Position numbers and translations under genes: made by a program. A stretch of DNA of 64,000 nt from Ligilactobacillus sp. WC1T17 (lineage in GTDB: Bacteria; Bacillota; Bacilli; Lactobacillales; Lactobacillaceae). Below, piece after piece: positions 54,035-63,100 of the stretch. The number at the start of each line of letters is the position of its first letter. The stretch's first letter is position 1. The stretch spans positions 1 through 64,000 of the forward strand of contig FOCC01000010.1 of assembly GCA_900110005.1 (NCBI GenBank), in the 5' to 3' direction. Under the pieces are notes generated by a model, which saw only the letters and a list, made by a program, of their open reading frames with translations, ran no database searches and had not been told where the DNA came from.

Positions 54035-56290
54035 GTGAATAACGAAAAAAAAGCCGAACAACAAAGGGTCGATAACGTCATCCAAGAAATCGACCGTCAA
54101 ATCAATGCTACTGCTGCCGAATATGAAACGGCCCGTCAAGAACGCTCATCTGTCGAAAAAAATTACGTCCAAAATGCGCGTATCAATACTTTTGAAGTGG
54201 ATGACCAGATGGAAACCAACGCTGAAGTCCAGCAGCAAAAACAATTGGTCGCTAAAAACGTCACTACTGAACAAATCTTAAAACAGCAATTAACCAAGCT
54301 AACCCTCCTCAAAGATTCGCCTTATTTCGGTCGCATTGATATCATCGACCCCGGTGAAACCACGCCCGAAAGTCTCTACATTGGGACTGCTTCGCTCAAT
54401 GATGAGACCGGCGACTTTTTAATCTATGACTGGCGGGCACCTATTTCAGCGATTTTTTACAATGGCAACTTAGGCCAAGTCAAATACGAAACGCCGATGG
54501 GCACCCAGGAAACCGAACTCGTCAAAAAAAGACAGTTCACCATTACCGGCGGACAAATCAAGCACATGTTTGACACTAATGATACCGTCGGCGACGCCAT
54601 GCTGCAGGCCGTTTTAGGCGAACACAGCGATGAATATATGAAAAATATCGTCGCTACCATCCAACAGGAGCAAAATGACATTATCAGAGATACCAGCCAT
54701 GACCTCTTATTAGTCCAGGGGGTTGCCGGCAGCGGCAAAACCTCCGCAATTCTGCAGCGAATTGCCTTTTTACTGTACCATAGCGACAGCCAATTAGCCG
54801 CCGATCAAATTGTCTTATTTTCCCCTAACCTGCTTTTCTCCCATTACATTTCAGAAGTTTTGCCCAGCTTAGGCGAAAAAAATATGCGTCAAACAACCTT
54901 GGCGGCCTTTTTTTCCAACCGATTCCAGGGTTTGTTCGTTGAAAACCTCTTTGACCGCTATGAACGCTTGCCTAAAGCCAGCAAAGCCGACATTGAAAAT
55001 ATGCAGATTAAGGAAAATCATGCCTTTATTGACCAAGTTTTGCAATACATTGAAACGCTAGCGCCGGACGAAATGCAATTTTCCGACCTGTCTTTAGGAA
55101 GCAAGGTTATCTTTTCGGCTGACCATATCCGCACAATTTACCAAAAATTGCCTCAAGCCATGACCGCTAAAGATAAATTCTTGGCAACCCAAAATAAATT
55201 AATTAAAGAATTAAGTCACCTCTTAAACCAGTTAGCAAAATCTTCTCAAATGCAGGATCGTTTAGATTTATTGTCAGAAGAAGAATATCACGAACTCATG
55301 GGCAGTAAAAGACGCAACCACTTTCAAAGCCTTGACCAAGAAGCTTTGTACATGGGAAAAAAATTAGCAAGAAAATACTACGCCCCGATTTACGATGGTA
55401 TCTTTAACGGTTTTTTCTTCGATGTTTACGCCCAATATAGTCTTTTTTTGGCACAATATTTGCCGATGTCACAGGAAGCTTTTGATCAAAGGCTGGAATA
55501 CCATCAGTTGTTCCTCGAAGACTGCGCTCCTATCTTATTCATGCGCGACCTGCTTACCGGTGGCGGGCAAAACCGCGGGATTAAGCATCTTTTTATCGAT
55601 GAAATGCAAGATTACCCTGAAAGCTGCCTGCTATACCTCAAGCATGCCTTTCCCAAGGCTAAATTAACCCTGTTAGGCGACAGTGAACAAGCTATCTTCA
55701 ATCCTTTAGAAGAACCAAAGTCCTTGCTTTTGCGCCTTGAAAAAAATCTCCAGGCAAAAAATGCCCGTATCATTGAATTAAACACCAGCTATCGATCCAC
55801 TAAGCAGATTACTGACTTCATGAAAGCCATGCTGCCAAATGAAAATAACATCAAATCGTTCACACGCAATGGTCCTAAACCACGCGTCTTATTTGCCAAA
55901 GACGCTCAAGTCTTGGATCAAACAATCACTGACGCCTTACTTCACAATGATACTGTCGCTTTAATCACCAAAGACCTGGCTCAAGCTAAAGCTTTAGCTG
56001 ATAGTTTAGCTAACTTTAAGCCAAACTTATTAAATGATCAAGATACGGCCGTGCCTAAAGGTTTGTGCATCCTGCCGATTTATCTGGCCAAGGGATTGGA
56101 ATTTGACGCCGTAATTGTCGCTCAAGTCACCAATGCCAACTATCCGCCTGAAGATGTCGGTATCTTATATACCATCTGTTCTAGAGCCATGCATGATTTA
56201 ACCCTCATCTGCCCTGAAGAACTGCCGCAAATCATGCAAAAAATCAGCCCCGCTTTGTACGAATTCAAGGCAATCTTGCAAAAAGAATAA
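54035..56290 (+). CDS. HelD-like RNA polymerase recycling helicase
   Basis: A 751-residue UvrD-superfamily ATPase. An N-terminal coiled coil (about 1-80) reaches into RNA polymerase in relatives. The ATPase has LVQGVAGSGKTSAILQRIAFLLYH (about 228-251), LFIDEMQDYPESC for motif II, ELNTSYRST for motif IV and LPIYLAKGLEFDAVIVAQV for motif V. In Firmicutes HelD clears stalled or post-termination RNA polymerase complexes and can protect against rifampicin in some lineages. GTG at 54035 follows GAAAGGA. Transcribed alone. Confidence 0.9.
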   Translation: MNNEKKAEQQRVDNVIQEIDRQINATAAEYETARQERSSVEKNYVQNARINTFEVDDQMETNAEVQQQKQLVAKNVTTEQILKQQLTKLTLLKDSPYFGRIDIIDPGETTPESLYIGTASLNDETGDFLIYDWRAPISAIFYNGNLGQVKYETPMGTQETELVKKRQFTITGGQIKHMFDTNDTVGDAMLQAVLGEHSDEYMKNIVATIQQEQNDIIRDTSHDLLLVQGVAGSGKTSAILQRIAFLLYHSDSQLAADQIVLFSPNLLFSHYISEVLPSLGEKNMRQTTLAAFFSNRFQGLFVENLFDRYERLPKASKADIENMQIKENHAFIDQVLQYIETLAPDEMQFSDLSLGSKVIFSADHIRTIYQKLPQAMTAKDKFLATQNKLIKELSHLLNQLAKSSQMQDRLDLLSEEEYHELMGSKRRNHFQSLDQEALYMGKKLARKYYAPIYDGIFNGFFFDVYAQYSLFLAQYLPMSQEAFDQRLEYHQLFLEDCAPILFMRDLLTGGGQNRGIKHLFIDEMQDYPESCLLYLKHAFPKAKLTLLGDSEQAIFNPLEEPKSLLLRLEKNLQAKNARIIELNTSYRSTKQITDFMKAMLPNENNIKSFTRNGPKPRVLFAKDAQVLDQTITDALLHNDTVALITKDLAQAKALADSLANFKPNLLNDQDTAVPKGLCILPIYLAKGLEFDAVIVAQVTNANYPPEDVGILYTICSRAMHDLTLICPEELPQIMQKISPALYEFKAILQKE

Positions 56291-56340
56291 GAATTCATTG
56301 CATTCACTTGCCTAATCAGATATACTGATTAGGTATTTAT

Positions 56341-56413
56341 GCCGCTTTAGCTCAGTAGGTAGAGCGCCACCATGGTAAGGTGGAGGTCACCGGTTCAAAC
56401 CCGGTAAGTGGCT
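56341..56413 (+). tRNA. tRNA-Thr, anticodon GGT
   Basis: A 73-nt cloverleaf: acceptor GCCGCTT/AAGTGGC (one G-U), D-stem GCTC/GAGC, anticodon stem CCACC/GGTGG with loop ATGGTAA, T-stem ACCGG/CCGGT with TTCAAAC, discriminator T. CCA is not encoded. GGT reads ACC and ACT threonine codons. Its 3' flank carries an integrase-like scar. Confidence 0.95.
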
Positions 56414-56535
56414 TAAGTTATGGAAATTACGCGTTTCTACTAGGTACGGAACGTTGATTTTACGGCATTTTAGTTACTAAGCGTTACTATATTCTGCTGA
56501 CTTTGGTGACACTTTTGGTGACACTTTGAAGTGAG
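56414..56535 (+). mobile_element. Possible integrase 3'-end scar beside tRNA-Thr
   Basis: Directly after the tRNA lies a short sequence ending ...ADFGDTFGDTLK-stop, with the repeated GGTGACACTTT. Such GDTFGDT tails are common at the C-terminus of phage or ICE tyrosine integrases that insert in tRNA genes. Only about 13 codons remain open, so this would be a relic. No second tRNA-end copy was found in the window. Confidence 0.35.
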
Positions 56536-56566
56536 ATGGAGAACCGCATTCTGAATATATTATCAC

Positions 56567-56606
56567 AAATGCCCTCGGCCGTGGAAGCTGAGGACATTTT
56601 TGTTAT
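56567..56606 (+). terminator. Terminator downstream of tRNA-Thr region
   Basis: AAATG-CCTC-GC and GC-GAGG-CATTT pair around CGTGGAA with one mismatch and one G-U, then a T run. Confidence 0.6.
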
Positions 56607-56645
56607 TCTTTGAGTTTTTCATCAAAAATTCCTATTTTTTTTATA

Positions 56646-56676
56646 TAAAAAAATATCCCCCGTTCGGCACGGAGGA
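56646..56676 (-). terminator. Minus-strand hairpin with T tail
   Basis: On the minus strand TCCTCCGT GCCGA ACGGGGGA (one mismatch) followed by TATTTTTTT. It may back up the terminator of the orphan unit at 56746. Confidence 0.5.
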
Positions 56677-56745
56677 TTACGAAGCTATATACGATTGTGG
56701 CTATATTATATCACATAAATTGTCAGTATAACAAACGCTGACCGA

Positions 56746-56786
56746 TAAAAAAAGCAGATGTTGAACCGCTTGCTGCCACATCCGCT
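56746..56786 (-). terminator. Terminator of the orphan mini-unit
   Basis: On the minus strand AGCGGATGT and ACATCTGCT pair over 9 bp (one G-U) and are followed by seven T. It closes a short transcript beginning near 56942. Confidence 0.75.
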
Positions 56787-56829
56787 TTCTTGAATCTGAA
56801 TCAACATATCCCAGCCCTAATTTTTGAAA

Positions 56830-56901
56830 TTAATCAAAAACTTGATTCATATCATTGCCATTGACCGGCAAAAATGAATTAATCCGTGTGGCTAATTTCA
56901 T
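56830..56901 (-). pseudogene. 23-codon remnant of a possible TIM-barrel sugar isomerase
   Basis: ATG at 56901, nine bases after AAGGAT, opens MKLATRINSFLPVNGNDMNQVFD followed by TAA. The sequence recalls the N-terminus of xylose-isomerase-like TIM-barrel proteins, from memory. It has a promoter, operator, ribosome site and terminator, so it is either the stump of a deleted gene or a real micropeptide. Confidence 0.4.
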
Positions 56902-56929
56902 AAGGCATCTATCCTTTTATCTGTTTTGG

Positions 56930-56976
56930 GTAACCGATTACATTATTTATTATAACGCTCTTTTTCCAAACACAAA
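56930..56976 (-). promoter_or_regulatory. Promoter with cre/LacI-type palindrome
   Basis: On the minus strand TTTGTG and TATAAT (56954-56949) are 16 bp apart. Immediately downstream GTAATCGGTTAC (56941-56930) is a near-palindrome fitting the cre consensus at 14 of 15 positions, placed over the predicted start, where a roadblock repressor would act. Confidence 0.5.
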
Positions 56977-57119
56977 CACTTTTCGTCATATTTTTTCAAA
57001 CAATTCCAAATCGTCCCACCTGAATATGGAATTATCTGCAAAAAGACAGCTAAGACTGACTTGACACCTCAATTAAATGAGCGTTTTCTAACAAAAAATA
57101 AGCTGTTTTTAATTTTAAT

Positions 57120-57148
57120 TTGACTAATTTCATTATCTTTTATAAAAT
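57120..57148 (+). promoter_or_regulatory. Promoter of the APC permease
   Basis: TTGACT (57120-57125) and TAAAAT (57143-57148), 17 bp apart. A further TTGACA at 57061 has no good -10. Confidence 0.6.
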
Positions 57149-57179
57149 GAACTATCAACTTTTATTGGGGGCTTTTTTA

Positions 57180-58619
57180 TTGCAGATTTTTAAACGAATG
57201 TTTCAAAAAGAAGATGTGTCCTTTTATAAGGATAAAGACTCGCATTTACGCCAAGTCTTAACGACCAAGGACTTCTTGGCTCTAGGGGTAGGGACCATTG
57301 TTTCCGCAGCTATTTTCACCTTGCCTGGTGTAATTGCGGCTAAATATGCCGGCCCGGCAGTCGCTATTTCTTTCTTGCTGGCCGCTGTAGTCGCCGGACT
57401 AGTGGCATTTGCCTATGCTGAAATGTCATCAGCTCTGCCTTTTGCAGGATCGGCTTATTCGTGGATGAACGTAATTTTTGGCGAATTCTGCGGTTGGGTC
57501 GTCGGCTGGGCGCTACTAGCCGAATACTTTATTGCCGTTGCCTTTGTGGCATCTGGTCTTTCGGCCAATTTTAGAGGTTTAATTGAACCCTTGGGCTTAA
57601 GATTACCGGCGGCTTTATCCAATCCTTTTGGGACTAATGGCGGGGTAGTTGACCTGATTGCGCTAATCGTTTTGATTTTAGTGTCGCTTTTAATTTCCCG
57701 TGGGGTCTCACAAGCAGCGCGGATTCAAAAAATTCTCGTTGTCTTAAAGGTTTTAGCTATTATTTTATTTGTGCTTGTGGGACTAACCGCTATTCATCCA
57801 TCCAACTATGTGCCCTTTATTCCCGCACCTAAAATGAATGCGGACGGCACACACTTTGGCGGCTGGTTGGGCATTTACGCCGGAGTGTCATCGATTTTCT
57901 TATCTTATATCGGTTTTGACTCCATCGCAGCCAATGCAGCCGAAGCTAAAGAACCTTCTAAGACCATGCCGCGCGGAATTTTAGGATCCTTAATAATTGC
58001 GGTCATCTTATTTGTTTCTGTTTCTTTAGTCTTAGTAGGAATGTTTAAATACACCAACTATGCCGGAAATGCTGAACCTGTCGGCTGGGCCTTAAGACAT
58101 TCCGGCCATCCCATTGTCGCCAGTGTTGTGTCTGCCATTGCCGTTTTGGGGATGTTTACCGCGGTAATCGGGATGACCTTAGCTGGGTCACGATTACTTT
58201 ATTCCTTTGGCCGAGACGGAATGCTGCCTTCTTTCTTAGGAAAGTTAAATGACCAAAAACTGCCTAATAACGCTTTAATCGTGATGACGGTCGTTTCCAT
58301 CATCTTAGGAGCCTTTTTCCCCTTTGAAACCTTATCTCAATTAGTTTCAGCCGGGACTTTAATTGCCTTTATGTTTGTATCAATTGGTATCTACGCCTTA
58401 CGCCGGCGTGAAGGGCGTGACCTTCCCGTTCCTGGATTCAAGATGCCACTGTACCCCGTATTGCCCATCTTGGCTTTTGTCGGTTCACTTTTGGTCTTTT
58501 TAGGCTTGGACATTGAAGCTAAAACTTATTCCGGCTATTGGTTTATTTTGGGCCTTGTGATTTACTTTGCCTATGGCATTCGCCATTCAGCTTTAGCGAA
58601 AAAAAATAACGAAAAATAA
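57180..58619 (+). CDS. APC-family amino acid permease
   Basis: A 479-residue transporter with 12 predicted membrane helices. The first helix holds the APC-superfamily site LGVGTIVSAAIFTLPGVIAAKYAGPAVAISFLLA; GIYAGVSSIFLSYIGFDSIAANAAEAKEPSKTMPRGI is the conserved sixth-helix loop of the cationic amino acid (CAT/YfnA) group. Substrate is probably an amino acid; no operon partner helps. The start is a TTG at 57180 behind GGGGGC, because the promoter lies over the upstream in-frame codons. No T-box or other leader seen. Confidence 0.85.
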   Translation: MQIFKRMFQKEDVSFYKDKDSHLRQVLTTKDFLALGVGTIVSAAIFTLPGVIAAKYAGPAVAISFLLAAVVAGLVAFAYAEMSSALPFAGSAYSWMNVIFGEFCGWVVGWALLAEYFIAVAFVASGLSANFRGLIEPLGLRLPAALSNPFGTNGGVVDLIALIVLILVSLLISRGVSQAARIQKILVVLKVLAIILFVLVGLTAIHPSNYVPFIPAPKMNADGTHFGGWLGIYAGVSSIFLSYIGFDSIAANAAEAKEPSKTMPRGILGSLIIAVILFVSVSLVLVGMFKYTNYAGNAEPVGWALRHSGHPIVASVVSAIAVLGMFTAVIGMTLAGSRLLYSFGRDGMLPSFLGKLNDQKLPNNALIVMTVVSIILGAFFPFETLSQLVSAGTLIAFMFVSIGIYALRRREGRDLPVPGFKMPLYPVLPILAFVGSLLVFLGLDIEAKTYSGYWFILGLVIYFAYGIRHSALAKKNNEK

Positions 58620-58671
58620 TTTTTGTAGCAGTAAATCACTGTTTTTTACTAGTAAAATAATATAATGTTAA

Positions 58672-58712
58672 CAAAAAATCCCTTCGCCCATTACAGTCGA
58701 AGGGATTTTTCT
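58672..58712. terminator. Bidirectional terminator between permease and gltD
   Basis: AAAAATCCCTTCG...CGAAGGGATTTTT forms a 12-bp stem around CCCATTACAGT with A and T runs. Confidence 0.88.
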
Positions 58713-60139
58713 TATTTTTCTCTTGCCTTGCAGGAAGCATTGACCTTGCCTGCTATCTGCATGCCTTCTCTGATGCCCCAGATGACGAGGCTTGGTCCTC
58801 TTTTAGCATCGCCGGCAACATAGACTTGGTCTTTGTCGGTCGTGCCGTCACTTTCAACCTTGGTAACACCAAAATTGGCTAAAACAGCTTTATTAACACC
58901 AGTAAAGCCCATCGCAATCAAAACAAGGTCACAAGGTATTTCTTTTTCAGTCCCTTTGACGGGCTTAAAAAGCTGAGCTTGTGCCACCGTGGCGCTTTTA
59001 ACCCTGCCGTTTTCACCTTTAAAGGCCACTGCTGTCTTTTCATAACTGGTAACCGGATGCTGCATGATAAACTGGGCTTCTTCTTGACCGTAGCCGACCT
59101 TTTCAACTCGAGGCCACTGCGGCCATGGATTGTCCGCCTGTCTAACCCTCGGTGGTCTTCTGGTGATTTCTAATTGCGTAATATCGCTGGCACCTTGTCT
59201 GATGGCAGTTGCAATGCAGTCATTACCGGTATCACCACCACCGATGACAAGAACTTTTTTGCCCTTGAGTTTATGCTTTGCTTTCGTGCCATCTTTCAAG
59301 ACTTCTTTAGTAGCTTTAGTCAGATAATCCACTGCAAAATAAATACCTGAAAATTCTCTGCCTGGAACGCTAAGATCTCTTGGTACTCCGGCACCAATAG
59401 TTAAGACCACCTTGTCATAATTGGCCAAAAGCTCTTGAGCTTTTACATCAGCACCAACTTCTGTATTGACGACAAAGGTAATTCCGACTTCCTTCATTAA
59501 ATCAACCCGGCGTTTAACCATTTCTTTGGGCAATTTCATATTAGGAATACCATACATCAAAAGGCCCCCTGGCTGATCGGATTTTTCATAGACCGTAACC
59601 GTATACCCCAGTTGATTTAAACGCCAAGCACAAGCAAGCCCACTAGGACCAGAACCGACGATGGCAATCTTTAAGCCATTACGCTTTTGAGGAAGGCCCG
59701 TTTGTTTGACCCAGTCATTTTTAAAGGCCGTCTCAATGATATAATGCTCATTGTTTCTGATGGTAACCGCCTTGTCATGCAAAGCTTCGTTACAAGCGAC
59801 TTCACAAGGCGCTGGACAAACCAGTCCGGTAAATTCCGGCAAAGGGTTAGTCAAAGTCAGCCTCCTAAAAGCAGCCCAATCTTCTTTGCGATAGATGAGG
59901 TCATTCCATTCAGGAATAAGGTTGTCATTGGGACAGCCGCTCACGGCTCGTCCACCGCTGTAAAATTGGCCGGCATGACAGTGGGGAACCCCGCAGTTCA
60001 TACACCGGGCAGCTTGCAGCCTTCTTTGTTCTTCTGTTATATCTTCTTCTAATTCATCAAAATCCAAAATCCGTGTGTCAACCTTGCGCATTGGGTTTTG
60101 AAGTCGTTCATATTTCATAAAACCAAATGGATCTGCCAT
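58712..60139 (-). CDS. gltD: Glutamate synthase small (beta) subunit
   Basis: A 475-residue flavoprotein delivering electrons from NADPH to the large subunit. The N-terminal 4Fe-4S region has CMNCGVPHCH (about 46-55), a lone Cys in SGCPNDN, and CPAPCEVACNEAL (about 109-121). FAD-binding GSGPSGLACAWRL (about 162-174) and NADPH-binding GGGDTGNDC (about 300-308) follow. Length is normal. It is 2 bases after gltB, so translationally coupled, and ends at a bidirectional hairpin. Confidence 0.96.
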   Translation of the reverse strand: MADPFGFMKYERLQNPMRKVDTRILDFDELEEDITEEQRRLQAARCMNCGVPHCHAGQFYSGGRAVSGCPNDNLIPEWNDLIYRKEDWAAFRRLTLTNPLPEFTGLVCPAPCEVACNEALHDKAVTIRNNEHYIIETAFKNDWVKQTGLPQKRNGLKIAIVGSGPSGLACAWRLNQLGYTVTVYEKSDQPGGLLMYGIPNMKLPKEMVKRRVDLMKEVGITFVVNTEVGADVKAQELLANYDKVVLTIGAGVPRDLSVPGREFSGIYFAVDYLTKATKEVLKDGTKAKHKLKGKKVLVIGGGDTGNDCIATAIRQGASDITQLEITRRPPRVRQADNPWPQWPRVEKVGYGQEEAQFIMQHPVTSYEKTAVAFKGENGRVKSATVAQAQLFKPVKGTEKEIPCDLVLIAMGFTGVNKAVLANFGVTKVESDGTTDKDQVYVAGDAKRGPSLVIWGIREGMQIAGKVNASCKAREK

Positions 60140-60141
60140 GC

Positions 60142-63100
60142 TTACGCCCCCTTGCTTTGCAACAGGTCAAAGGCCTTTTGTGCCAGCTGTTCCGCTGGTA
60201 CCCCCTGTTTTTTGCAGGTTTCAAGGGCATCATTAACCTTATGATACTCTTTTGGATAGGCCTTGACGAAATTTTTAAGTTCTTCATCCCAATTTTGCAA
60301 AAGCTTTTGAGCTTTCAGGGAATCCGTATACTTAGCGTGCTTTTTAACCAAATCATATAAGACCTTATCTTCTTTACTATCTACCGCAAATAAATCAACC
60401 ATTTCTAGATTACAGTTCTTTTTAAAAGTCTGGTCTGGATCGTAAATATAGGCTAAACCGCCAGACATCCCTGCACCAAAGTTCTTACCGACTGAACCTA
60501 AAATTACCGCAATTCCGCCAGTCATATACTCGCAGCCATGATCACCGATTCCTTCAGCCACCACGCTGGCACCCGAATTTCTCACACAGAAACGCTCACC
60601 GGTCTTGCCATTGAAATAAGCTTCACCGCTCGTCGCACCAAAACAGGCCACATTGCCGACAATTGACGCATGGCTATAAAGTTCTTGGGCTTTAGCCGGG
60701 GCTTTGACGATTACCCGTCCGCCACTAAGTCCCTTGGCAACATAGTCATTAGCTTCACCGGTAACTTTAAGTTCCAACCCTTGCGGAATAAAGGCTCCAA
60801 AACTTTGGCCAGCTACACCGGTATAGTCAAATTTAAGCTGGCCATCTTTTAGGCCATGGTTACCAAACCTTTTCGCAATCCATCCGGCCATCCTGGTTCC
60901 AGCTGCCCGGTGCAAATTATCAATTTTACCGGATAAAACCACCGGCTGCCCGTGTTCCAAAGCTTCTTTGGCAAATAAATTGAGGTCAGGCCATTCTTCT
61001 TTTGGTGCAAAAGGATCACTAGCTTTACGGTTAATACCGGTACTTTCCGCTAAGATGCTGGAAAAATCAAGTGACTTGGCTTTGCCTTTAGCAACAAAAC
61101 GAGGACTTAGGTTTTGTGTTTGTCCCACCATCTCATCAATTGTCCGGTAGCCGAGGCTGGCCATAATTTCACGCAAGTCTTGGGCTAAAAAGCGCATGCA
61201 GTTCTTAACATCTTCGGGTTTGCCTAAAAAACGTTTCCTTAAGCGTGGATCTTGGGTCGCAATCCCCGTCGGACAGGTATTCTTGCTGCAAACCCGCATC
61301 ATGATACAACCAATCGCCACGAGAACCAAGGAGCCAAAGCTGAATTCTTCTGCGCCCAGCAGAATAGCTACGGCAATGTCCCGCCCAGTCATCAATTTAC
61401 CGTCGATTTCAATGGTTGTCCTTTGGCGTAAATTATTTTTAGCCAACGTTTGGTGAGCTTCGGCTAAGCCCATTTCCCATGGTAGGCCGGCGTCACGGAC
61501 GGAAATTCGTGGAGCAGCCCCTGTACCGCCATCATAACCGGAAATCACGACCTTATCGGCACCGCATTTGACCACACCAGTCGCAATCGTACCTACACCT
61601 GTGCTGGAAACCAACTTGACGGAAATTTTAGCCTTAGGGTTGATTTGTTTCAAATCATAAATCAGCTGCTTTAAATCTTCGATGGAATAAATATCATGGT
61701 GTGGCGGAGGTGAGATTAACCGCACCCCAGGCAATGAACCGCGCACCGTCGCAATCCAAGGAAAGTTTTTGGCGCCCGGCAATTGCCCACCTTCACCCGG
61801 CTTGGCACCTTGGGCGATTTTGATTTGAATTTCTTCTCCATTAACCAGATATTTAGCATTAACCCCAAAACGGCCCGAAGCGACCTGCTTAATTTTACTA
61901 TTATAAATCGTGTTATAACGAGTATCATCTTCGCCGCCTTCACCGCTATTACTCTTAGCGCCAAGTTCGTTCATAGCTTGAGCAATACACTCATGAGCTT
62001 CCTTTGATAAAGCCCCATAACTCATAGCACTGGCTTTGAACCGTTTAACGATTTGCGAAACTGGTTCAACTTCGCTAAGCAGCACCGGTTTTCTCGTGGC
62101 TTTAAATTGCCACATGTCCCGCAAAGTGGTTGGATTCTCCAACGCTTCTTTTTGCATCAAATCCCGATATTCGCCATAAAGCTTATAGTCGCCGGTTTTG
62201 ACAGCTTGTTGGAATTTATACATCGTCATCGGGTTGTAGAGGTGGTGTTCGCCATTGGCGCGATATTTGAAAGCACCTGCCGTTGCCAAAGGATCAGCTG
62301 CCGTTTCGCCAAAGGCTTTTTCATAACGTTTCAGATATTCATCTTCAATCTGATCAAGACTAAGACCGCCGATTCTCGATACGGTACCAGTGAAGTATTC
62401 ATCAACGACTTCTTTGGAAAGGCCGACTGCTTCAAATAATTGAGCCCCTTGATAACCAATGATAGTCGAAATTCCCATCCGACTCATAATTTTCACAATG
62501 CCTGCTTGAGCAGCCTTTAAGTAATCAGCTTTATGCTCACCTAAGCCATAATAATCGAGTGTGGCAAAGACGCCATAAGGATGAATGGCTGAAGCACCAT
62601 AACCTAAAAGAGCGGCATAATGGTGAACATCGCAGGCTTCACCACTGTCAACAATAACTGAAGCTAAGCCGCGTTTGCCCTTTTTAACAAGATAATTATT
62701 CAGCCCAGACGTTGCCAAAAGCACTGGAATCACTAAATCATCTCGGGTGGCTTTGCGATCCGTTAAAATAATTAGACTGCAGCCGCTATCAATCTTGGCC
62801 TCAGCATCTAAGAAGAGGTTTTCTAAAGCTTGTTGCAGGCGGTGGGGGCGTTTCTTCAAACTGTAGCAAAGCGAAACTTCCCCTGTTTTAAAGCCGTTTT
62901 TGCCATTCAAATGACGTAAGCGTTCAAAAGCATTTTCATCCAAAAGCGGGGAATTGAGCTTAATCTTTTTAGCATTTTGTGCTACATCCCGGCTGATGTC
63001 ATAGTCAGGCCCAAGATACATCTGGGTGCCAATCATCTGTTCTTCTCTAATGGCATCAATCGGTGGATTGGTAACTTGAGCAAACTGCTGTTTAAAGTAG

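Noticed and set aside
56535..57119. Further genes in the gap between tRNA-Thr and the permease
   Set aside because: Apart from the hairpins, the 23-codon frame and the promoter elements listed, frames are short, lack ribosome sites and resemble nothing recognised.
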